From NCBI RefSeq assembly GCF_010093815.1, contig NW_022985561.1, positions 686,045 through 750,044 on the forward strand: 64,000 nt of DNA, in the 5' to 3' direction. The stretch is from Pseudovirgaria hyperparasitica (lineage: Eukaryota > Ascomycota > Dothideomycetes > Acrospermales > Acrospermaceae). Both the position numbers and the translations under genes were made by a program. Positions 21,702 through 32,487 of the stretch are shown piece after piece. Position 1 is the stretch's first letter. Each line of letters begins with the position of its first letter. The notes beneath the pieces were generated by a model. The model saw only the letters and a list, made by a program, of their open reading frames with translations. It did no database searches and was not told the origin of the DNA.

Positions 21702-22785
21702 CGGAACAACAGTCTCAGAGCCTGTGTTGTTTGGTGCAGAAGGTCCGCAATAGATCGGGCGTGCGCTCAGAGTGGCTGTAGGAGTTGATTTATTTGTAAT
21801 GCTTTCAGATGTATAGGTAGGTTCGATCTAGTGATTGTTGGACGAAGGTTGTTGGAGATCAAGTTCGTAGGGGATGGATAGAGAGTGGACTGGCGATAGT
21901 TCTCAATTTATAGACGATGGAAGAATCACATGGAGTGTCGCTGGAGAAGACACTTTCACTTGGGTTTTTTCGTGAATGAAGGGTCACAGTCACCTGTGTG
22001 TGGTATGTTAACTTTTGCCTCCACTAAATTAGCATTATTTACAATTTGGCGGAATTTATGTCGATGTCGAAGGCCACTCGTATCACCAAACTCAGTCCAA
22101 AGATGTTGTAATCACAAGTGATCCATTTGAAAAGAAAATATCAAAACGCGATGAAAATTCTCATCTTTCACAGAGGTGACCTGTAGTGTAAAGATGTGGA
22201 AAGCGAAACCACAAGTTGCGAAAAGTAGAAAAAAAAAAAGACGAGACGACATGCCATGAACTTGTATTCCTAAAGTTCTGCTGACCAAGTCTTAGGAACC
22301 CATTCTATGGTTGTATCCTTCACAACCGAGTCTGACCTGTATTTTCAGGACTTAATAACATAATATATTATTGATTATAGATGGCACATCTTTGTTCGCT
22401 CGTGTGCTTTATAGTACACACCGCTTGCGCGCACAGCGACTGAAAGGCAAACTGTATGTGTTAGTCTGATTATTGTGTCAGACATATCTGATCCCATATG
22501 ATAGTAATGGTTGGGTTGATTATGATCTTGGTAGTATTAAGAAGATGTACGTGCGTGCCATCAAAGGTGTTGACGGAATCGCGACTTCCCTTTATGCCCA
22601 TGACACATACTTGAAAAATCGATTATCCTGCAGTCTATTATGGTCTTCGCACCATTTTCCTCCTTGACACGCCGTATCATCCACGTTCAGAATATCCCAT
22701 GATCATCGCATCATAGTTACCATTAACATAACCTCCCCATCCTTGCATACAGCCTCATATATTCCTCAGCATATCGTACTGGAGC
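21702..22785. other. intergenic stretch, AT-rich in its second half
   Basis: No supported gene. It contains a poly-A run near 22230 and many stops in all frames. Confidence 0.4.
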
Positions 22786-23655
22786 ATGGTTATGTGCAGC
22801 AGAGGTGTACTCCTCAAGGTCGACGAACACCTGGAAGAATCCCTCCTCGCCCGCGCCGAAACAGAGCGCATGAACGATCCTACATTTCCGCATCTTGAAT
22901 GCATGGACAACCACACATTCTTTATGAATTGTTCCGATGATAATGATTCACAGAGGCTGAGTCGGTGTGTTGAGACGCTGAAAAAGCAGTTGGGCGGAGC
23001 TGTCACAGTGTTTGATTGGGACTATGTGTCGGATGGAAGTGAAAAAGATGATGAAGAGATTGCGCGGACAGGGCAAACCCAGCCGACAAGACCATCCAAT
23101 CATCCAGATATTGTGGACGACACAGCAAACAAAGGGCCTAAGATCATCCAATCGAATAGTCCTGTAGACTCGACGTACGACTCTGATGATGCGCATTTGG
23201 ATATGTGCGAGGCCGACCTCTGGTTCGGATCACAACGCGGTGGAAGCTCGAAGAAACGAAAGCGAGTTTCTTCAGTTGCAGACACGGAACCCGAATATGA
23301 TCTCGAAGTCCTATCCCCGAACCAAGTAGACTCTTGTTCGAAACACAAGCCAAAATGGGATGCAAAGTCGAGACTATCATCCAGACTCACTGCACATGAA
23401 TGGGCTCTCGAGCAGCATGCCAATGTCATGACGGCTATGGCGGTGCCAGACAACTCGCAGAAGCAAAGGGCTTATTTGCAAAAAGGTGAGCGGCGATACG
23501 AGGACTTTGTCAAGACACTCGTTGACCCTCGTGCGGACGCTCAGCATCAGTTGGGTCTGTGTCCTTTGGACCATTATTTTGATCTTGGTACCGGTATGAC
23601 TGTTGATGATGGAGTTTCATTCAGGATTGCGAAGGACAAGAACACAAGAAAATAG
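22786..23655 (+). CDS. uncharacterised 289-aa protein
   Basis: ATG-initiated frame. The N-terminal ~90 residues look globular (LKVDEHLEESLLARAETER, then CVETLKKQLGGAVTVFDWDY). The middle is acidic and polar with a basic cluster SSKKRKRVSS that could be a nuclear localisation signal. The last third is helical (TAHEWALEQHANVMTAMAV; KGERRYEDFVKTLVDPRAD). The frame is open slightly upstream of the ATG, so a further 5' exon is possible. No family recognised. Confidence 0.6.
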   Translation: MVMCSRGVLLKVDEHLEESLLARAETERMNDPTFPHLECMDNHTFFMNCSDDNDSQRLSRCVETLKKQLGGAVTVFDWDYVSDGSEKDDEEIARTGQTQPTRPSNHPDIVDDTANKGPKIIQSNSPVDSTYDSDDAHLDMCEADLWFGSQRGGSSKKRKRVSSVADTEPEYDLEVLSPNQVDSCSKHKPKWDAKSRLSSRLTAHEWALEQHANVMTAMAVPDNSQKQRAYLQKGERRYEDFVKTLVDPRADAQHQLGLCPLDHYFDLGTGMTVDDGVSFRIAKDKNTRK

Positions 23656-23777
23656 TGGGTTGAGCATGGTATTCGAGGCTATAGACTCGAGCGTATCATA
23701 TGTTGTACATGAGTGGCACTAAAGGCTCAGAGACATAAGTTTTCATCATGCTACCGTCGTGTTTGTTCCACGTAAGC

Positions 23778-25010
23778 CTAGTAGTCCCATGAAAGATCCA
23801 TGTCGATCCCAGACTGTCTCCTTCCATGCAAATCCTCTCCCCGACGTCCCCCAGCTCTCCTCTCCGTCTTCGGGTCCACACTCGGATACACACGCATCGT
23901 CTCCGGCGCCTGTGCAAACCGCACGCCTGAGTCCCTTCCTCCATACCCACCCGCAGGATCAATCACCGACGTGTGCGAAACATTCGGCTTCCAATGTGCT
24001 GGATTTGGATGCGGGACATGGGATTGACGACGATTCTGACGATGAGCATTCTGAAGCTGACGATAATTCTCTGCTTGTTGGCCCTGGAGACGCTGCTTTT
24101 CCCGATCGACCGACTGCTGGTTCTGCTGTGCGCGGATGCGAGCTTCGACTTCGGCGGCGAATGGGTTGGCTTGGTGCGGCTTGTGGCGGTCATAAGTGGT
24201 GCGCTGGCCTGAGTAGACATTGGCATTGGGTTGCTGCTGATGGGCGTGCTGCAAGTTGTCGTGTGACTGGGGATACTGACCAGTAGTACGTTGGCCGTAC
24301 TCTGTGTGCATGGTGTTAGGGCCCTGAGCTGGTCCTGGGCCATGGTACTGCTGGCCGTACTTTGGTTGCAGGCTCTTGGGTTGGCTCTGGGGCTGGTCCA
24401 TGGGTTGGTCCATGGGTACATCATCCATGGGCTGATTCATAGGCCGATTCATGAACTGTTTATTGTACTCTTGCTCTAAGTACTTGAAAAGAATCTCCGA
24501 ATTGGGTCTACCAGTGGCCGGGACTCGCCTATACTTGTCCGGATGAGAAGTCGTTTGACGAGCTGGCGGGGGAAGCAATGGCGCCTGTACAATCGGAACG
24601 AGGCTGTAGAAGCGCGGAGGCTTATGGTATCGAGGCACTGCGGGTCCTAAAGTCATGCGAAGAGTCTTGAGGTCGGCTGTGATACACATGGAGTTTGTAA
24701 CTGGGAAGTACTTGGAAACATCGTTCTTGAGCTGCAAAATGCTCTCGAGAGTCCTCTTGTCGGCTGCGAGGACGTATCTCAACGAGGAGCCGACGCCTTC
24801 GAGCCAATCGCAAAGCGAGATGATTCTTGAAGCTATTGTGTGGTCATTGGTTTTAGTGCCATACTGTACGAGCACTTTGAGCTGCTTGACGTCGAGGGCG
24901 AGGATTTCGTGACCGCTTCTTTGGGGAGACATGTCGATGTGTTGCTGGTTAGGCATTTGACTGTGAAGCTGACGGGACGTACGATCGTAACGCTGGAACG
25001 GTGCGTACAT
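23778..25010 (-). CDS. uncharacterised Gln-rich 410-aa protein
   Basis: Single-exon, ATG-initiated. Residues about 30-150 look globular (RSGHEILALDVKQLKVLVQ; ISLCDWLEGVGSSLRYVL). The segment 195-215 is a short Met/Pro/Gln/Asp repeat (MNQPMDD, VPMDQPMDQP). Residues 220-350 are Gln/His/Asn-rich, with a probable helical or coiled stretch EVEARIRAQQNQQ. The C-terminus is Arg/Gly-rich. There is no signal peptide. Function unknown; the Gln-rich half is likely disordered. Confidence 0.65.
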   Translation of the reverse strand: MYAPFQRYDRTSRQLHSQMPNQQHIDMSPQRSGHEILALDVKQLKVLVQYGTKTNDHTIASRIISLCDWLEGVGSSLRYVLAADKRTLESILQLKNDVSKYFPVTNSMCITADLKTLRMTLGPAVPRYHKPPRFYSLVPIVQAPLLPPPARQTTSHPDKYRRVPATGRPNSEILFKYLEQEYNKQFMNRPMNQPMDDVPMDQPMDQPQSQPKSLQPKYGQQYHGPGPAQGPNTMHTEYGQRTTGQYPQSHDNLQHAHQQQPNANVYSGQRTTYDRHKPHQANPFAAEVEARIRAQQNQQSVDREKQRLQGQQAENYRQLQNAHRQNRRQSHVPHPNPAHWKPNVSHTSVIDPAGGYGGRDSGVRFAQAPETMRVYPSVDPKTERRAGGRRGEDLHGRRQSGIDMDLSWDY

Positions 25011-25338
25011 GATGACGAGGCCGAACTAGAATATATGTAACAGTAGAAAATAGGTGTTGCAAAGAGAAGTGTTGTGCGGAGCGAAGTTCAATGTAGTAGT
25101 GTTGTGCTTAGCTATAAGTACGCACGGCCGATTTTGCTCGTGACCACAGAATAAACAAACGGAATTCGGTTGATTCACGAGAAAAGAGAGCGAAAATACG
25201 ATAGTGACTTGAAATGCATAATATGGCTAAATAAGTGAAATGTGCTGTGATTACTTCACAGGGGGTATCAAAAATAGATTTTGGGCTCCATATAGCCAGT
25301 CATGATGTTAACCTTATCATCAATACGATGGTGTGTTT

Positions 25339-26433
25339 TCAAGTCGGACTGAGCGGTGCTTTACTTTTCTTTCTGCTTGGTTTGGGTTTGGCTCCAGCTG
25401 TGCGGAGTTTGTCCAGAGCCGGAATCCCCCTTTTCGCTTGTAATATCTGCGTTTCTATCTGGCTTTTCGGTGTCTGCGTCGCCGTCATCGCTGTGCTTTC
25501 TTGCATTGCTTTAAGAGTCTCAGCCGCCTTCGCCTGAGCATCCTCTTGTTGTTTGATGTGTGCATTCGTCGACTTGAATACAAACGAACCAGGCTCGCCG
25601 TTCAAAGGATTCTTGTCCATGTACTCGGTGCCGTAGCGAATCGATGACATCAAAGCGTCGAAGAGTGACTGCTCGACGGCCCTCTGTGACGTTGGGGCCT
25701 GTGCTCCTTGTTTCATCACGGTTGGCTGCGAGAGAGCTTCGGGCCCTGGAGAGCCGGCTCGGCTTTGCACTGCAGAAGGCGCCCCTTGCTTCCTGGTCGT
25801 GACCGGCACGTAGGAGTGGCCGGCAGCCGGGGAGAATGAAGGTAAGGACGCCGCCGTAGTCATGAATTTATTCAATGCGAGTGTTGTCGCGAGCTAGCAA
25901 TCCATCAGCAAGCCGTCAAAAGCATATCGTACGATCTGATCTCACAAATCTGTTCGCCAACACGTCGTAGACTGACGGCGCTTGTATGATCTGAATTCCC
26001 ACTATGAGCCACTGACCCATGACCGTCACGTCATCAGGCTCGTTATGCGTCTTGCTCCTGTGCTGTTTTTGCATGATCCAGGTATCATTACTGCTGCCAT
26101 TCGCCAATTGCTGCGGTTCCGATACAATTATGAACTCCAATCCCCCGGATGGCATGTCTTTTACGGCCTGCTCGAACAGCTTGCGGTCAGCCAGCAGATA
26201 GTTCTTAGTCGGGTCGACTTTGGCTTGGGTCTCAATGGCGCTATTGTTGGACATTCGGTCGAAGAAAGGCGACTCGTGGAAATAGAAGTGTACTGAAGCT
26301 TGTTAGAAGGGCTTTACGCATGAGCAATGGTGAGCGGGCTACTATTGTTTGGGTGGAGATTAAGCCAGAATGGGTCTCCTGACATGAAGAACTGAGGAGC
26401 TTCCCATACTATCTCATCCAGTGATTGTGCCAT
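25339..26433 (-). CDS. MED6: Mediator complex subunit 6
   Basis: Exons 26433-26343, 26292-25946 and 25893-25339 give 330 aa. Med6 belongs to the Mediator head module and bridges activators to RNA polymerase II. Family signatures appear only after splicing: QFFMSGDPFWLN, then NNIHFYFHESPFFDRMSNN across intron 1, GLEFIIVSEP, a WIMQKQHR strand, GIQIIQAPSVYDVLANRF, and LATTLALNKFMTTAASLP across intron 2. Intron 1 (26342-26293) has a TTCTAAC branch site; intron 2 (25945-25894) has GTGAGA and CTAG. The C-terminal ~130 residues are Ala/Gln/Lys-rich and end in a basic stretch (KPKPSRKKSK). Confidence 0.92.
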
Positions 26434-26960
26434 TGCTCGCTAGCGACCGCGGGTACTTGGCCGGTGTTAAGAGTTGTGGGCGGAGACTGTGTGAAACGAT
26501 TGAGGAGGTCGAAGTCTACGCTGGGTCGCATTGCAGCTCTAGGCGACTGGGCCAAGTCTTGTGGGCACGTCGATCAGTGACAAATGGACTGGGACAATCA
26601 AGATTCAAGCTGCCAGAGATGAATAGTGAGGTTGGTGAAGATGCATCACGGCGAGACTTGCCCGGGACTTGGACCGAACGACAAGGACTAATAATATCCC
26701 ACAAATGTGGACCGTCCGCGGGTCCCCTCAGGCTTATCCAATTCAGGAAGTAGTGTGCAGCCTCGGTTCAACACCCATGAAGAGTACATTAGGGTACGAC
26801 CATGGATGGTGTCGATAAAAGTACAAAAAGCCACTATTACTCTCTCCCCCTCGTCTGATCTCTCATCTTATTTCTACTCCGCTCAGAACGACCGTTGTCG
26901 CACCAAAATTTCAAACCTCAAGACCAGCCTATCTCACTGATAATCCACCACTCCACCACC

Positions 26961-27404
26961 ATGCCTACATACATCGCTATGCTAGGACCTGTCATCGGTC
27001 TCAATCTCTGGACCTTCGGCATGGAAGCATGGATGTACGCCCTTCGTCTGCCTGCCATAGGCAACTCCGGACTCAAATTCACGCCTGAGTCGACCAAAGA
27101 AGACTTGAAGAAACTTCCTCCTCGCGTCCAATGGCCTGCAGATAATTACAACCATCTCTTCGAACAGCCAACTCAATTCTACGCCGTTGCGCTTACTCTC
27201 GCTCTCCTTGGGAGAGACACTGGCGTCAGTGATCTCGATGTCAAGCTTGCGTGGACCTATGTTGGTGTCAGAATGGTACACAGCGTTGTCCAGTCTGTGG
27301 CCAACCCGATTCCGATCCGTTTCAGTTTGTTCGCGCTCTCTGGTGCTGTTCTAGCTGGACTGACCGCGAGGACGGCTTTGACAGTTTTCGACATCGCCTT
27401 CTAA
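26961..27404 (+). CDS. MAPEG-family membrane protein
   Basis: 147 aa, single exon. MAPEG proteins are integral membrane enzymes of eicosanoid and glutathione metabolism, or relatives of unknown activity in microbes. Four hydrophobic segments are visible: residues 4-25, about 70-87, 95-112 and 118-140. The conserved middle reads DNYNHLFEQPTQFYAVALTLALLG, followed by LAWTYVGVRMVHSVVQSVANPI, both characteristic of the family. The leader upstream is pyrimidine-rich. Substrate and enzyme activity cannot be predicted. Confidence 0.87.
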   Translation: MPTYIAMLGPVIGLNLWTFGMEAWMYALRLPAIGNSGLKFTPESTKEDLKKLPPRVQWPADNYNHLFEQPTQFYAVALTLALLGRDTGVSDLDVKLAWTYVGVRMVHSVVQSVANPIPIRFSLFALSGAVLAGLTARTALTVFDIAF

Positions 27405-27678
27405 TTGTTCGGAGATTGGGTAAAAGTGGCTCGTAGCAGGGGTTGGGTTTCAAATACTAATGTCTGTAGAGCTCCTGAGATGGAAAGTTTCACAAGACGC
27501 ATTGAAATGCAGTTATGTGGTTCAGACGGTTACAGCGATATGTCGGACCTCATACTCATAATAGGATGTCTGAAGCCGTATGAAACCACAATTCTACCTA
27601 TTGTATAATCGAACTCCTATGCCCTGTCCGTGCAGTAATCCCACGTCTCGTTGATCACACGCTGGGTTATTCCTCCCC

Positions 27679-28335
27679 TCACCTCCCTCCGCTTCTCTCA
27701 CCAACAGTCTGACTCCTATCTGAATCACTCTCACCCACCTCAACCCACTCATCACCCTCATCCGGACCCACAAACTCAAACTCTCCACCACACCTCACTC
27801 CCTCGACCCCATCATCCTGCTCTTCCTCCTCTCCCAAAACCACCGGCAGCCCGGGCGGTTCCCACGTCCAAAACACCGTGCTATCGGTTCCACGGAACGG
27901 AAATACCAAGCGCACTCCCCGATCTCGTTCTTTCTTCCTCCACACCCTCTTGTGGATATCATCCTGTCTATCAACCCGTCCACGAATGAGCGGCTCGACG
28001 ATCGTGAATTTGGCGTCGCAGTCCCCTGTATAGTCGACGACGTGTCCACAGGCTGGACAGGCGGGAATTTGTGTCGCAGGGAGGGTGGAGAAAGGGGTTG
28101 GGAGACGGCAATGACAACATATGAAGTAATCGACAACCACGATGGACGGTGTTGAGAGAAGAGAGAAGTGGACAAAGGCAGCGAGACCGCTACGGTGGAC
28201 ATGGGGTGGACGGCGGGGCGGGTGGACTACAGACATATTTGTATTATCGTTTGACTCGTTCGTTCCGTTCGTGTTTTGGTCTATATGAACCAGTACGTCT
28301 CTTCTGCGAGCGTTGCGGCGAGAGATCTGTGGCAT
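27679..28335 (-). CDS. zinc-ribbon-like hypothetical protein
   Basis: Minus-strand frame; an ATG at 28335 gives 218 aa beginning MPQISRRNARRR. The frame stays open to an ATG at 28572, so a longer N-terminus is possible, but that part looks unlike protein. A membrane-like segment (AAFVHFSLLSTPSIVVV) precedes a probable zinc ribbon, CCHC then CPACGHVVDY about 22 residues later. The C-terminal half has basic KRVWRKKERDRG, FWTWEPPG and an acidic tail. No family is named. Confidence 0.5.
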   Translation of the reverse strand: MPQISRRNARRRDVLVHIDQNTNGTNESNDNTNMSVVHPPRRPPHVHRSGLAAFVHFSLLSTPSIVVVDYFICCHCRLPTPFSTLPATQIPACPACGHVVDYTGDCDAKFTIVEPLIRGRVDRQDDIHKRVWRKKERDRGVRLVFPFRGTDSTVFWTWEPPGLPVVLGEEEEQDDGVEGVRCGGEFEFVGPDEGDEWVEVGESDSDRSQTVGERSGGR

Positions 28336-28572
28336 TTTTGCGGTACGGAGGATGACTTTATTGCGTGGGAATATCTCGTGAAGAGATCCAGTGTCACAAT
28401 AAGCATTGTGAGATTGTGCAAAGATTGGCAAAGACCACACGTGGCTCGGTGAAAAGCGATCACTTGGATGAGAATAAGAGAATTGCTCGATAGTGCACGC
28501 GACTAGAAAGTGTGGAATTCTAGTATACGAGGGGTCAGCTGCTGGCTCTTGACAAAGTAAAAGGTCCATCAT

Positions 28573-29353
28573 TCACCCAAACAAAGGGAGTATCTATGAA
28601 CTATGGCGAGTTTGTCCATCATACCTTTAGTCTTCTCGGTCGTATCTATGACTTTTTTCTCGGACGTGGCAACTCATATTTAAGGTTTTTCTGCTTCCAA
28701 GGGTCTATGCTTGTGGATGCACGAGATATGGGGGTAATAGATTTACAGAATCTAATTAGGAGGCAGCGCGATCCCTCGGCGAGTGAATAGTAAGCATGTC
28801 TCATCCACTGACTGGACCTCACGACATCTAGTTCACATTCCACACTCGAGTGAACTATAGGCCGAGCTGTGAAATAGCTTTGAGTATGCGCATATAGTTA
28901 TTCAGGGGCAGGGACTGATGTAGCGTCTCACAAGGGGCGACGGCGGCAGCAAGAATAATCAAACAGCGATACAGAGGTACAGTACTAGGCGGTAGAAGAG
29001 TATGTATACACTTTCTGCTAATGATATATTGCGTTTCGGCCGGAACAAGAGTCTGCAATTCGTTCCAGAATACGAACCACTAATCGCAATAATGATATAC
29101 CGCATTGGGTGTCGCGAGCAGCTTGTGTAACAGCTTTGAACGAGTAGAGGTTCGGATAACAGGACCAACATGAACCAATACTTCGGCGAGGAGTTGATTG
29201 ATCGCTAATATTCTCAGAGTGTAGGTAGTGGTCAGTATCGATCCATTGTTGTGTCTGATTATGTCATCCATCACCCCACTCGATCTGTGAGTCACTGACG
29301 TTCCGGTACGGATAGCATTGTTCTTGACAAGTAAAGCACCTGCACGTAACACG
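28573..29353. other. intergenic region before glycyl-tRNA synthetase
   Basis: No supported gene; short frames on both strands lack coding character. Confidence 0.4.
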
Positions 29354-31479
29354 ATGCCTGACACTATCGACTACGCAGGGAGGCCTTTCGATAGGGTGCC
29401 GTTCGAATCGGTTCTTCGTCGACGCTTTTTTTTTACCGAATCATTCGAAAGTTATCGCCAAGCTAGCGGCTTCAAGGGCGACAATCGGGGCCTCTTCGAT
29501 TACGGGCCACCTGGCTGTGCTCTACAGGCAAATATAGTTGCATTATGGCGACAACATTTTGTGCTTGAGGAGGAAATGCTAGAGCTAGACTGTACTGCCT
29601 TGACACCAGAGGATGTTTTCAAAACGAGTGGGCACGTGGACAAATTTGCCGATTGGATGTGCAAGGATCCTGTCAAAGGAGAGTATCTAAGAGCGGACCA
29701 CCTGGTTGAAAATGTTCTCGAGGGCCGCTTGAAAGGTGACAAGACTGCGAGAGGTATTGCCATCAAACAGGAGGAAAAATCAGCAGATGCGAAGAAGGCT
29801 AAGACTGCGGTGAAGGATGTCAAGGCCGTCAAGTTGGACGATAATACTGTTAGAGAATACGAAGAAATACTTGCGAAGGTTTGCTGCTATCATTTCTCTT
29901 ACTGATCACGTATGGATAAAGTTCGCAGATCGACAACTATGACGGGGAAGCACTCGGGGAGCTGATCAAGCGTTTCGACATCCGCAATCCTGATGGGAAC
30001 AATGAGGTACAACCTCCAATTCCGTTCAACTTGATGTTCAAGTCTAGTATTGGACCTTCTGCTGCAGCGCCAGTATATCTAAGACCGGAAACTGCACAAG
30101 GCCAATTCCTCAATTTCCGCAGGCTGCTAGAGTACAATAACAATAGCATGCCATTCGCATCAGCATCTATCGGAAAATCCTACCGGAATGAGATCTCGCC
30201 GCGATCCGGCTTGCTTCGAGTGCGCGAATTCCTCATGGCAGAAATCGAGCACTTCGTTGATCCTCTGAGCGGCAAAAAACATGATCGCTTCGATGAAGTC
30301 AAGCACATCGAACTTGCGCTGCTTGACAGGGATACCCAACTTGCAGGACAGACTGGTACCGTCCAGGTGCCCATTGGATCTGCAGTCGAGCGGAAGATCG
30401 TCGACAACGAAACACTTGGTTACTTTCTTGCACGGGTGCAATTGTTCCTCGTCAAAATCGGCATCGACATCAAGAAGTTAAGGTTCCGTCAGCATCTTGC
30501 GAATGAGATGGCTCATTATGCATGCGATTGCTGGGATGCCGAACTCCTCACAAGCTATGGATGGATTGAGTGTGTCGGATGTGCAGATCGCAGTGCATAC
30601 GACTTGTCAGTACATGCAAAGCGCACTGGAGAAAAGCTTATTGTCCAGGAACAGCTCCCTAGCCCTCTAAAAGTAGAGCGTTGGGAGGGCACACTTGAGA
30701 AGAAGAAACTGGGACCAAGATTTCGCAAAGATGCAAAGTTTGTGGAGATGGCAGTTTCTGAGCTGGATCAAGAGTCGCTTGAGAAGCAAGCAGCCATACT
30801 CAAGCAAGAGGGCCGCATCACACTGACATCACCAGTACCTCTTGCCGATGGCTCAGCGACTCTCGACATCGACAGTGACATCTTGACAATAGAGAAAGTT
30901 ACTAGGATTGAAAGTGTCAGGGAGTATGTCCCCAATGTAATTGAGCCATCGTTCGGTATCGGTCGCATTTTATACTCCCTCTTGGAGCAAGTATATTGGC
31001 ATAGACCTCAAGACTCAGCACGCGGCGTAAGTCATACTCTCAAGCCGTGGGTGCTGGAAAGCAGATGATATATCTAAGCTAACGATGTCTTCTAGGTGCT
31101 CTCACTACCTCTACCAGTCGCGCCTACTAAGGTTCTGATTGTTCCACTTTCATCAAACACGGCCTTCTTACCTATCGTAAAGAAGATATCACAGCGTCTC
31201 CGTGCTATCGGTGTGTCCAGCCGTGCTGACGCGTCCAGTGCGAGTATCGGGAAGCGATATGCACGCAACGACGAGCTTGGCACTCCCCTTGGTATCACGA
31301 TCGATTTTGACACTGTCAAGAACGGCTCTATCACGCTTCGTGAGAGAGACGGCACGAAGCAGATCCGAGCATCTGAAGACGAAGTCATTGATGCTGTCAA
31401 GGCTCTGGTTGATGGTACGGAGGCTCTAGAAGAAGTCTTTAGCCGACTACCAGAATTCACTGGCCAGGAGACTGAGTGA
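29354..31479 (+). CDS. GRS1: glycyl-tRNA synthetase (class II, alpha2 type)
   Basis: Exons 29354-29878, 29929-31026 and 31096-31479 give 668 aa. It charges tRNA-Gly. The family start FESVLRRRFFFTESFESY is followed by GLFDYGPPGCALQANI and LRPETAQGQFLNF. Class II motif 2 is SYRNEISPRSG and motif 3 is PSFGIGRILYSLLE. The anticodon-binding domain is in exon 3 (LPVAPTKVLIVPLS, then GKRYARNDELGTP). Introns are 50 and 69 nt. The ATG at 29354 opens directly into the catalytic domain with no evident mitochondrial presequence; an upstream non-ATG or alternative start could supply one, as is known for yeast GRS1, but this is not shown here. Confidence 0.96.
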
Positions 31480-32487
31480 GATGGGTGCATTGATGCTCTA
31501 GGTATCGGTAGACTACTATGCGAATGTCAACCGTGGCATTATGTCAAGCGAGAGCATTCGCCAATGTAATTCGATTGGCTTATCTAGGTACTCACACTAT
31601 CCTAGAGCCTGAATATGAGCTTCAACATCAAGTCGCCTGTTGCCTATTGTTCCTCCCATCATGTTTCATATACCTTGTGATAAAACCAAAGCGCCTAGCA
31701 CTCGCAAAAGTGCATGTATTCAACAGATTGGTAGTTCCCGTTCTCGCCACTTGCGTGCCATGCAATACAGATTAGAATATTCAGTGAAGAAAGTCAGCTA
31801 TTCAATGCTACAAATACTGTACCGCTTCCTAAATGGCGGAAACAATGGAACCAATCTGTCAATTAGGATGAAAGGACGTGTAGACTATGGAAGGTTATTG
31901 AAAGACCAACTAACAGACATGTCGGAAGCCTTGAAGAGATCAATGACGAGTTGAGCCAAGAATCCCATACCTAGGAAATCAAGTGAAACTAGAAAGAAAG
32001 CATAGAACTCAGAAAGATTCTTAGTAAGAAGATATTAGCGATCATATATCGGAACAATTACACCACGTATGAAATTCGACCAATGGAAGTACAACTATGA
32101 AGTCCTCTACGCTCGCTCCCTCACTGAGCGCAAGGACGATCTTGCTCTTAATAGTACTATAATATAAATAGCATTGGAATCATTCTTGGAAGTATGAAAT
32201 ATACCAGCGACTCTGATAAGGCCATAGATCAAGTCTGCGTTGGATAGAGCGCCATCCTAGTTCCACATAAACGTATTCAATCATATTGTCGGACGAATCC
32301 TCCCAGTCTGCGCCAAAGGCTTAGAAGTAGTTGATTTTGACGTAGTGTCATACGGAAACCTGTTGTCAGAGGCTTTGCGGTTGTAGAGGGGATTCTATGA
32401 CCATTTGGACCAACCTCATAGCTTGGGTACCAGATGACATTGAGCGATTAATTATAACTCATGATCCATATTAAGCCTCACATATCA
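31480..32487. other. intergenic region between GRS1 and the P450 gene
   Basis: No supported gene. The two genes converge here, so both 3' untranslated regions fall in it. Confidence 0.45.
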